From Bacteroidales bacterium UBA2559 (GTDB lineage: Bacteria; Bacteroidota; Bacteroidia; Bacteroidales; Bacteroidaceae), in assembly GCA_002340405.1 (NCBI GenBank), contig DDLZ01000158.1, positions 2,402 through 19,465 on the forward strand: a stretch of 17,064 nt of DNA, given 5' to 3'. Every line of letters begins with the position of its first letter. Positions within the stretch are counted from its first letter, which is position 1. This document shows, in pieces, positions 8,756-14,754 of the stretch. The notes beneath the pieces are model-generated. The model did no database searches and was not told the DNA's origin. It worked only from the letters and a program-made list of their open reading frames with translations. Both the position numbers and the translations under genes were made by a program.

Positions 8756-9157
8756 ATGGCGTTAAAAAGATTCGGAGTTTCACTTGAAGAGGATTTGCTG
8801 AAATCGTTGGACTCTTTCGTCAAGGAGGACGGATTCGCCAACCGTTCGCAAGCTATCAGGTTCCTTATTGAAAAAAATCTGGCAGAGAAAAAATGGCAAT
8901 GCAACCATATTGTTGCCGGTACCATATTTATAATATATGACCAGCAGCGCTCGGATATTTCCGCCCGTATATCCGAAATTCAGATTGAGCATCAAAAACT
9001 GATACTCTCATCGGCACAGCACTATATTAGCGAAGGTAAATGCCTGCATGTATCCACAGTGTTAGGAGAGGCACGCCAACTCACCGCACTCTCTGACGAG
9101 ATGACCTCAATCAAGGGTATCTGCCACGGCAAACTGCTAATGAGCCGCGCAGAATAA
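8756..9157 (+). CDS. NikR-family ribbon-helix-helix transcriptional regulator, non-canonical metal site
   Basis: The 133-residue length matches NikR. An N-terminal ribbon-helix-helix domain (1-45; LKRFGVSLEEDLLKSLD, then NRSQAIRFLIE at 29-39) precedes an ACT-like domain (about 52-130, ending GICHGKLL). By hand it aligns without gaps to the E. coli NikR metal domain. The four nickel ligands there (His76, His87, His89, Cys95) become Ile77, Gln88, Tyr90 and Cys96, so only the cysteine is kept. The potassium-site pair Glu30 and Asp34 becomes Gln32 and Phe36. Other Cys/His are present (Cys49, His51, His79, His89, His98, Cys123, His124) and might form a different site. Probably co-transcribed with the lipoprotein gene and likely acting on the palindrome at 7591-7618. 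The family call is firm; a nickel response is not supported, so the nikR symbol is withheld. Confidence 0.88.
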   Translation: MALKRFGVSLEEDLLKSLDSFVKEDGFANRSQAIRFLIEKNLAEKKWQCNHIVAGTIFIIYDQQRSDISARISEIQIEHQKLILSSAQHYISEGKCLHVSTVLGEARQLTALSDEMTSIKGICHGKLLMSRAE

Positions 9158-9217
9158 GTCCATTGATCAACTGAAGGAGTTGTATGTTTTGCAAATATTT
9201 ATGCTTCACTTTCGAGT

Positions 9218-9232
9218 TATCAACAATTGATA
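9218..9232. repeat. 15-bp perfect palindrome upstream of the nrdD promoter
   Basis: TATCAA-CAA-TTGATA, six paired bases on each side of a 3-nt centre. It lies 20 nt upstream of the -7 box at 9253-9260, where a repressor or activator could act. It does not match the NrdR box as I know it, nor the 28-bp palindrome at 7591. It may be an operator or chance in AT-rich DNA. Confidence 0.4.
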
Positions 9233-9252
9233 CCTTGAATTGTTTTTTATCA

Positions 9253-9260
9253 TATCTTTG
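9253..9260 (+). promoter_or_regulatory. -7 promoter box for the riboswitch-nrdD-nrdG transcript
   Basis: TATCTTTG matches TAnnTTTG exactly. No well-spaced -33 TTG is present; candidates give gaps of 15 and 23 nt. Transcription would start at about 9266, which is exactly where the 5' strand of the riboswitch closing helix begins, an independent support for the call. Confidence 0.6.
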
Positions 9261-9265
9261 TTAGT

Positions 9266-9448
9266 GTTATTGGTTTCCGTAGGGGAGGCACCCCGAAAGA
9301 ATAATTTGGAATCCGGTGTAAGTCCGGGACAGTACCTGCTGCTGTAAGTTCCACTTAAAATGTCCTATGCACTCTATGCCACTGGTCCTCAAAAGGGGGC
9401 GGGGAAGGCGCATAAAGGACGGAACGAGTCAGAATACCTGCCAATAAC
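9266..9448 (+). promoter_or_regulatory. cobalamin (vitamin B12) riboswitch controlling nrdD
   Basis: The conserved blocks of the cobalamin riboswitch appear in order: GGAATCCGGTGTAAGTCCGG at 9308-9327, then GACAGTACCTGCTGCTGTAA shortly after, GCCACTGG near 9378, GGGGAAGGCG near 9401, and the 3' B12-box-like GACGGAACGAG ... ACCTGCC ending at 9442. The closing helix P1 is a perfect 8-bp pairing of GTTATTGG (9266-9273) with CCAATAAC (9441-9448). The nrdD ATG lies 54 nt after P1. Effectors are B12 coenzymes; in known cases ligand binding lowers expression. There is no strong intrinsic terminator after the aptamer, so control of translation is more likely than termination, but this is inferred. 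Confidence 0.95.
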
Positions 9449-9502
9449 GTTTTGAATTTCTGCACCTTGCAGGCTTACGGGGTTGGAATTACATTTATTT
9501 TT

Positions 9503-11584
9503 ATGGACACATATATAGTAAAACGTGATGGCAAGCACGAGGTGTTTACCGTCAGTAAGATTAAGGCTGCCATAGCCAAATCTTTTTTAGCATCGGGGGC
9601 ATTTGCCACAGAGGAGATAATGACCGGCATACTGAGTCATTTGCACATTTACAGCGGTATCGGGGTAGAAGAGATTCAGAATCAGGTCGAGGTAGCCCTT
9701 ATGAGAGAGGGATACTATAAGGTTGCTAAAACATACATGTTGTATCGTAACCGTCATGCTGAAGACCGTGAGATAAAGTCCAAACTGGAGTTTCTTATGG
9801 GTTACTGTCATGCATCGAATGCCGCGGAGGGAAGCAAGTTCGATGCCAATGCTAATGTTGAAAACAAGAATATAGCTACACTGATAGGTGAACTTCCAAA
9901 AAAAGGTTTTATTCGTCTGAACCGTAGAATGTTGGGAGACCGTATCCGCACCATGTTCGGCAAAGAGGTTGCCGACAAATATATTAGCTTGTTGAATCAA
10001 CATTTTATATATAAGAACGATGAAACCAATCTGGCAAACTATTGTGCTAGCATAACCATGTATCCGTGGTTGCTGGGAGGTACTAAATCAATAGGCGGCA
10101 ATGCTACTCAGCCCACCAATCTAAAATCATTCTGTGGCGGATTCATTAATATGGTTTTTATGGTGTCGTCCATGTTGTCAGGTGCTTGCGCAACTCCTGA
10201 GTTTCTTATGTATATGAATTATTTCATAGGGAAAGAGTATGGTGAGGATTACTACAAACGGGCCGATGAGGTGGTTGACTTGAGCTTGAAGAAACGTACT
10301 ATAGATAAGGTGATAACCGACTGTTTCCAACAGGTTGTTTACAGTATAAATCAACCTACCGGTGCACGTAATTTTCAATCGGTATTTTGGAATATCAGCT
10401 ACTACGACCGCTATTATTTTGAATCTTTGTTTGATAATTTCTTTTTTCCTGATGGCACAAAGCCTCATTGGGAATCGCTCAGTTGGCTTCAGAAACGTTT
10501 TATGAAGTGGTTCAATCAAGAGCGTCTGCGTTGTGTCCTTACCTTTCCCGTAGAGACTATGGCACTGCTCTCGGAGAACGGTGACATAAAGGACAAAGAG
10601 TACGGTGATTTTACGGCTGAGATGTATGGCGAGGGACATTCGTTTTTTACTTATGTCAGCGATAATGCCGATTCATTGTCAAGCTGTTGTCGTTTGAGAA
10701 ATGAGATTACAGACAATGGATTTTCTTATACTCTGGGTGCAGGAGGCGTGAGTACCGGTTCAAAGAGCGTGCTTACCATAAATCTTAATCGTTGTGTGCA
10801 GTACGCTACACGAATGGGAATACCTTATTACAATTACATTGAGGAGGTGGTTGACCTTATGCACAAGGTTCAGCTGGCATATAATGAGAACCTTAAAGAG
10901 TTGCTGTCCAAGGGTATGTTACCACTGTTTGATGCGGGCTACATCAACATCGGACGCCAATATCTGACCATTGGAGTAAATGGTCTCGTGGAATCTGCCG
11001 AGTTTTTGGGGATTGAGATAAACGACAACCCACGTTATACCGAATATGTTCAGAAAGTACTTGGTATAATTGAGAAGCTAAACAAACAGTATCGCTCCAA
11101 AGATGTTATGTTCAATTGTGAGATGATCCCTGCAGAGAATGTGGGCGTAAAGAATGCTAAATGGGATAAAGAGGATGGTTATGTGGTGATGCGTGACTGC
11201 TATAACAGCTATTTCTATAAAGTCGAGGATAATACATTGAATGTTATCGATCGTTTCCGTTTACACGGAGCCAAATATATTGAACATCTGACCGGAGGTT
11301 CGGCTCTGCACTGCAACTTGGAGGAGCATCTGTCCAAAGCTCAGTACCGACAGCTGCTTAAGGTGGCTGCTCAGGAGGGGTGTAACTATTTTACTTTTAA
11401 CATACCCAACACAATATGTAATGATTGCGGAAAGATAGATAAACGTTATCTGAAGAAGTGTACACACTGCCACTCTGAGGATGTAGATTATCTGACTCGC
11501 ATTATAGGTTATATGAAGAGAGTGAGCAACTTCTCGGCCGCCCGGCAGAAGGAAGCTTCTAAACGCTATTATGCAACATTTTGA
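9503..11584 (+). CDS. nrdD: anaerobic (class III) ribonucleoside-triphosphate reductase, large subunit
   Basis: Reduces ribonucleoside triphosphates to deoxyribonucleotides without oxygen, using a glycyl radical made by NrdG. The 693 residues hold an N-terminal ATP-cone (about 1-90, KRDGKHEVFTVSKIKAAI) for allosteric control. The catalytic barrel contains SSCCRLR (Cys395 and Cys396), where the thiyl-radical cysteine is expected. Near the C-terminus is a four-cysteine zinc site (Cys639, Cys642, Cys653, Cys656). The glycyl-radical loop RIIGYMKR follows, with Gly669 as probable radical site; its flanks differ from the RVCGYL of E. coli-type enzymes, so the reductant subtype is not assigned. The ATG at 9503 is preferred because frame extensions upstream run into the riboswitch. 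The gene follows a B12 riboswitch, so it is expected to be off when B12 is plentiful. Confidence 0.96.
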   Translation: MDTYIVKRDGKHEVFTVSKIKAAIAKSFLASGAFATEEIMTGILSHLHIYSGIGVEEIQNQVEVALMREGYYKVAKTYMLYRNRHAEDREIKSKLEFLMGYCHASNAAEGSKFDANANVENKNIATLIGELPKKGFIRLNRRMLGDRIRTMFGKEVADKYISLLNQHFIYKNDETNLANYCASITMYPWLLGGTKSIGGNATQPTNLKSFCGGFINMVFMVSSMLSGACATPEFLMYMNYFIGKEYGEDYYKRADEVVDLSLKKRTIDKVITDCFQQVVYSINQPTGARNFQSVFWNISYYDRYYFESLFDNFFFPDGTKPHWESLSWLQKRFMKWFNQERLRCVLTFPVETMALLSENGDIKDKEYGDFTAEMYGEGHSFFTYVSDNADSLSSCCRLRNEITDNGFSYTLGAGGVSTGSKSVLTINLNRCVQYATRMGIPYYNYIEEVVDLMHKVQLAYNENLKELLSKGMLPLFDAGYINIGRQYLTIGVNGLVESAEFLGIEINDNPRYTEYVQKVLGIIEKLNKQYRSKDVMFNCEMIPAENVGVKNAKWDKEDGYVVMRDCYNSYFYKVEDNTLNVIDRFRLHGAKYIEHLTGGSALHCNLEEHLSKAQYRQLLKVAAQEGCNYFTFNIPNTICNDCGKIDKRYLKKCTHCHSEDVDYLTRIIGYMKRVSNFSAARQKEASKRYYATF

Positions 11585-11631
11585 TAGATAGTTCATTGTT
11601 TTGGTTGCATTATCCCTATTCACTTTGTCTG

Positions 11632-11647
11632 GTAAGAGAATTCTTAC
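11632..11647 (+). other. small intercistronic hairpin between nrdD and nrdG
   Basis: GTAAGA (11632-11637), loop GAAT, TCTTAC (11642-11647): a perfect 6-bp stem in the 110-nt gap between the two genes. There is no T-run after it, so it is not a terminator. It could be a processing or stabilising element. The remainder of the gap shows no promoter that I can support. Confidence 0.35.
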
Positions 11648-11694
11648 AAATAACGGTGGGCGCTGAGCTAAAGAATTTAGTTTATTAAATAGTA

Positions 11695-12150
11695 ATGAAG
11701 ATAGCTTCTTACGATATTGTTTTTCAAGATGTGCCGGGAGAGGTTACACTTTCACTTAACCTTTCTCAATGCCCCAACCGTTGTCCCGGCTGCCACAGCC
11801 CTCAACTTCAGGATGACATTGGATATTTGCTCGATGATGAGATGCTGGACAATCTTTTGGAGAGTTACGGTCACGATGTGACCTGCGTATGCTTTATGGG
11901 AGGTGATTGTGAGCCGGAGGAGGTGATGCGACTGGCTGACCGTGTTCACGCATTCGGATTGAAGACAGCTTGGTATTCAGGTAAACAACAGTTATCAGAA
12001 TATTTTAGGTTTGAATCAATTGATTATGTCAAGCTTGGTCCCTACGTTGCAACTCTTGGGCCGCTTTCCAGTCCGGAGACCAACCAACGCATGTATCGGT
12101 CAGATTCCGGCAGATTAATTGATATAACAGATAATTTCAAAAGGAAATGA
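11695..12150 (+). CDS. nrdG: anaerobic ribonucleotide reductase activating protein
   Basis: Radical S-adenosylmethionine enzyme that abstracts hydrogen from the NrdD glycine to make the active radical. The 151 residues are typical for the family. The 4Fe-4S cluster motif CxxxCxxC is at Cys26, Cys30 and Cys33 (CPNRCPGCHS), and FMGGDCEPEE at about 65-74 matches the SAM-binding GGE-like motif. The gene follows nrdD on the same strand after 110 nt with no visible terminator, so both probably share the riboswitch-controlled transcript. It ends 14 nt before the stop of the convergent Spy-like gene, which leaves no room for a separate terminator between them. Confidence 0.95.
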   Translation: MKIASYDIVFQDVPGEVTLSLNLSQCPNRCPGCHSPQLQDDIGYLLDDEMLDNLLESYGHDVTCVCFMGGDCEPEEVMRLADRVHAFGLKTAWYSGKQQLSEYFRFESIDYVKLGPYVATLGPLSSPETNQRMYRSDSGRLIDITDNFKRK

Positions 12151-12164
12151 AGTGCAATTTAATT

Positions 12165-12794
12165 TTATCTGTTATTGTTCTGATTGGGATTTTGGTTTGG
12201 CCGGCCGGGAGGTTGCGGAGTGAACGGCGGTTGATTGAATCTTTGTAAATTCTGTCCGAACGAGTGTTGTCGCGACTGTTGGATGTCTTTCAGTATTTGG
12301 CTGTTAAACTGCTCTTCGGCATTTTGAACTTTGAGGATTTTCGATGCCGGAAGCACTTTTTTGAATCTTTCCAAATAGGTTTTTTCAAGTTCCGCTATCC
12401 GGATTTTGACATCGGCTATGGTGTCAATGGCATTCAGGCACTGCTGCTCGGATTGGCCATCCTGTCGTGACAGCCGTCTTATCTCTCTGTTAAGCTCACG
12501 TTTTTTCTGTTGCAGTTCGTTGTAAATGGGGAAAAAAACATCGGCCTCCTCTTGAGTAAGTCCTGCATTCTTTATGAAGAATTCTTTTTGTTGTCTTGAA
12601 TATTCCGCAGGTGAGAATACGCCGCTACGGTTGGGCAACGGCTGATTGCTTTGTCCCCTCCCGAAACGCTGCTGCCACCATATATTGCCCTGCATTGTGT
12701 TATTCGGCTGTCGGATAGGGGAAGTCTGCCTATTCTGACCGGACATCATTAGGGACGCGGTCAGAAAAATTATAAGTATTGCAACTTTTTTCAT
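12165..12794 (-). CDS. secreted Spy/CpxP-like periplasmic protein
   Basis: The 209 residues start with a signal peptide (about 1-19, hydrophobic core then MMSG before Gln20). The central region (about 65-165) is all charged helix and contains LTQEEADVFFPIYNELQQ, reminiscent of the LTxxQ motifs in Spy and CpxP, periplasmic proteins that bind unfolded or misfolded clients. The last 35 residues are a Pro/Asn/Gln/Gly-rich tail with no expected fold. It begins 2 nt after the stop of the small membrane protein gene and is last in the rnz-sigma run. A role in envelope stress is inferred from fold and neighbours; the family resemblance is moderate and function unproven. Confidence 0.8.
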   Translation of the reverse strand: MKKVAILIIFLTASLMMSGQNRQTSPIRQPNNTMQGNIWWQQRFGRGQSNQPLPNRSGVFSPAEYSRQQKEFFIKNAGLTQEEADVFFPIYNELQQKKRELNREIRRLSRQDGQSEQQCLNAIDTIADVKIRIAELEKTYLERFKKVLPASKILKVQNAEEQFNSQILKDIQQSRQHSFGQNLQRFNQPPFTPQPPGRPNQNPNQNNNR

Positions 12795-12796
12795 GA

Positions 12797-13168
12797 TCAG
12801 TTGTTAATGTCAACCAATGAGTAGTAGATAGTATAGTCATCGATCATGGTTGTCTCCAGGAATGAGTCGATGTATTCGTCTGTGTATATGGTCATCTCTT
12901 CCGTCTGAGCTATCTGCATGTTGTCGTCTTTTGAGGTCGTTCCTAAAGCCAGTCTCACACAGAAGAAAATACCTGCAAAAGCGGCTGCTATGTAAACATA
13001 TGGCTTTATTCGCATCCACATGGTTACTTTTACGGTGCTCTCCTGCCCGGATTCCTCCTGAGGCAAAACGGCCATAATGTTAGCCGTCAGGTTCTCAAAG
13101 TAACCTTCGGGAGTAGTGAAGGGCCGGCGGCCGCTGTACTTTTCAAGTATGTTGTCCTCTTTTTTCAT
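12797..13168 (-). CDS. small single-span membrane protein, candidate anti-sigma factor
   Basis: The 123-residue product has a soluble N-terminal part of about 55 residues with the stretch PFTTPEGYFENL, one membrane segment at about 57-76 (VYIAAAFAGIFFCVRLALG), and an acidic C-terminal part (91-123, rich in Asp, Glu and Tyr) expected outside the inner membrane. It lies 32 nt downstream of the ECF sigma gene and 2 nt upstream of the Spy-like gene, the place an anti-sigma factor usually occupies. No HxxxCxxC zinc anti-sigma motif is present, so the anti-sigma role rests on position and topology only. Confidence 0.8.
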   Translation of the reverse strand: MKKEDNILEKYSGRRPFTTPEGYFENLTANIMAVLPQEESGQESTVKVTMWMRIKPYVYIAAAFAGIFFCVRLALGTTSKDDNMQIAQTEEMTIYTDEYIDSFLETTMIDDYTIYYSLVDINN

Positions 13169-13200
13169 TCGTTATTTTGACATAATTCGGTTTAAATGGT

Positions 13201-13764
13201 TTAATCTGAGTTATCAAAAAAGCTCTTTATTTTTTTTACCGCAATATGATATGATGCTTTCAATGCTCCTACGCTGGTCCCTAAAGCTTCCGAAATTTCT
13301 TCGTATGTCATTTCGTTGAAGTATTTCATATTGAATACAAGTCTCTGTTTGTCCGGCAGTGCAGCAATAGCTTTCTGGAGCATAATCTCGGTCTCATCGC
13401 CGTCAAAATAGGGGTCGCTCTCGAGAGTGTTCTTGATGTCGGTTTCATCGCTTTCAATGTCAATGGATATTGTCCTTTGCTGTCTGTTCAGGAAAGTCAG
13501 CGTCTCATTGACAGCTATCCTGTAAAGCCATGTTGAGATTTTTGAATAGCCCATGAATGAGTCTATGTTGAGCCAGGCTTTTATGAAAGTGTTTTGAAGT
13601 ATATCGTTGGCATCGTCATGCGACAGGACCATGTGTCTTATCTGCCAGTAGAGCTGTTCGCTGAAATTATTCACAATGGCTTCAAAGGCTCTTCTTTTGG
13701 AGATGCTGTCCTCACGCAGCATTTCCAAAATCTTCTTTTCGTCATAAGCCATTTTTGCCGCCAT
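13201..13764 (-). CDS. RNA polymerase sigma factor, ECF family
   Basis: Alternative sigma factor redirecting RNA polymerase to a small set of promoters. The 187 residues have a sigma-2 region (about 25-95) with DDANDILQNTFIKAWLNIDSF and STWLYRIAVNETLTFLNR, and a sigma-4 region (about 128-180) with ALPDKQRLVFNMKYFNEMTYEEISEALG split over the helix-turn-helix. The linker between them is acidic, and region 3 is missing as in all ECF sigmas. The start could be 13764 or the second Met at 13752. The gene begins 3 nt after the rnz stop codon, so it is probably translated from an rnz transcript unless a promoter lies inside rnz. With the next two genes it forms a sigma / membrane protein / periplasmic protein unit. 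Confidence 0.95.
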   Translation of the reverse strand: MAAKMAYDEKKILEMLREDSISKRRAFEAIVNNFSEQLYWQIRHMVLSHDDANDILQNTFIKAWLNIDSFMGYSKISTWLYRIAVNETLTFLNRQQRTISIDIESDETDIKNTLESDPYFDGDETEIMLQKAIAALPDKQRLVFNMKYFNEMTYEEISEALGTSVGALKASYHIAVKKIKSFFDNSD

Positions 13765-13767
13765 ATA

Positions 13768-14682
13768 CTAAATGCTGATTGTAAGGTTTTCCTTTGCTAA
13801 GACAGTGTTTTTAAATATACGTGTTGCATCTTCAAGCAGTACTGTTTCATCACTGTATCTTGCCGAGAAATGTCCCAGAACAAGCTTACCGGCCTCTGCT
13901 TCCAACGCAGTGCGGGCCGCTTCGCCGGCCGTACTGTGGAAATGGCGGGCTGCGCGGTCTGCGTCTTCATCGGAATAGGTAGAGTCGTGGTAGATCAGGT
14001 CAACGCCTTTAATCAGAGGGATCATGTCGGGGTTGTAGGCGGTATCGCAGCAGTAGGCATAGCTGCGGCCCGGAGTAGCAGGTGTGGTCAGGCGTTCATG
14101 GGGAATTACCGTCCCGTCCGGTGCGGTAAAATCACCTCCCTCTTTTATGCGGTTGTACTCCCACTGCGGGACTCCGTAGTAATCGGCTGCAGCACGGTCC
14201 AGATGGTCGGCTCCGGTCTTTTCGCGGAACAGGAAACCGGCACAAGGCACTCTGTGCTTCAATGGGAAAGCGGTGACGGTCAATGAACGGTCTTCATACA
14301 GAGTGGTTATCTTATTGGGGTCAAATCCCCGGAATTCAACTTCGAACGTATTCTCCCGACAATAGAAAGCAAGCTCCTTGCTTAAGATAGACCAAAGCTC
14401 TTCGGGCGCGTGTATGTAAAGAGGTGCGGTGCGTCCCAGAAGTCTGAATGAGGAGACTATTCCCAGAAGTCCAAAACAGTGGTCTCCGTGAAGGTGCGAT
14501 ATGAAAATATGGTTTATACGTCTGAACGCTATATGTGAACGGCGAAGCTGTATCTGCGTCCCTTCGCCACAGTCAACCATAAACAGTTTTCCGCGAATAT
14601 CCACAACCTGCGAAGATGTATAGTGTTTGGGACTTGGAGTAGCCGAACCGCAGCCCAATATAGTGATTTCAAACTTTTCCAT
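13768..14682 (-). CDS. rnz: ribonuclease Z
   Basis: Zinc-dependent endonuclease of the metallo-beta-lactamase fold that trims the 3' end of tRNA precursors. The 304 residues match the family length (about 305). The catalytic HxHxDH motif is at His63, His65, Asp67, His68 (SHLHGDH). Further metal ligands appear in CDTAYNPD (Asp), RHFHSTAGEA (His) and LGHFSARY (His). The start is the ATG at 14680-14682, directly before the conserved FEITILGCGSATP. The frame is open for 17 more codons upstream, but that stretch runs through the rpsA terminator. The gene follows rpsA on the same strand after that terminator and leads into the ECF sigma gene with a 3-nt gap. Confidence 0.95.
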   Translation of the reverse strand: MEKFEITILGCGSATPSPKHYTSSQVVDIRGKLFMVDCGEGTQIQLRRSHIAFRRINHIFISHLHGDHCFGLLGIVSSFRLLGRTAPLYIHAPEELWSILSKELAFYCRENTFEVEFRGFDPNKITTLYEDRSLTVTAFPLKHRVPCAGFLFREKTGADHLDRAAADYYGVPQWEYNRIKEGGDFTAPDGTVIPHERLTTPATPGRSYAYCCDTAYNPDMIPLIKGVDLIYHDSTYSDEDADRAARHFHSTAGEAARTALEAEAGKLVLGHFSARYSDETVLLEDATRIFKNTVLAKENLTISI

Positions 14683-14701
14683 ATCAATGCCCCAAAAATA
14701 C

Positions 14702-14730
14702 AAAAAAAGGGTCGCATAACACGACCTTTT
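14702..14730 (-). terminator. intrinsic terminator of rpsA
   Basis: On the minus strand: AAAA, stem GGTCG (14726-14722), 7-nt loop, stem CGACC (14714-14710), one C, then seven T (14708-14702). It begins about 25 nt after the rpsA stop and ends 20 nt before the rnz ATG, so rnz should be transcribed either by readthrough or from a promoter I cannot define. Confidence 0.8.
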
Positions 14731-14754
14731 CATTAAATATTTTATAAAATGTAG

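Noticed and set aside
9158..9265. A possible small gene or tRNA between the NikR-like gene and the riboswitch
   Set aside because: No cloverleaf or convincing short frame is present; the stretch holds only a palindrome and the promoter.
9452..9502. A TTG start for nrdD 17 codons upstream of 9503
   Set aside because: It lies 4 nt after the riboswitch P1 helix and inside the likely expression platform; the ATP-cone begins right after the ATG at 9503.
14693..14700. TATTTTTG on the minus strand as a -7 box for rnz
   Set aside because: It lies only 10 nt before the start codon, has no -33 partner at the right distance, and sits in the tail of the rpsA terminator.
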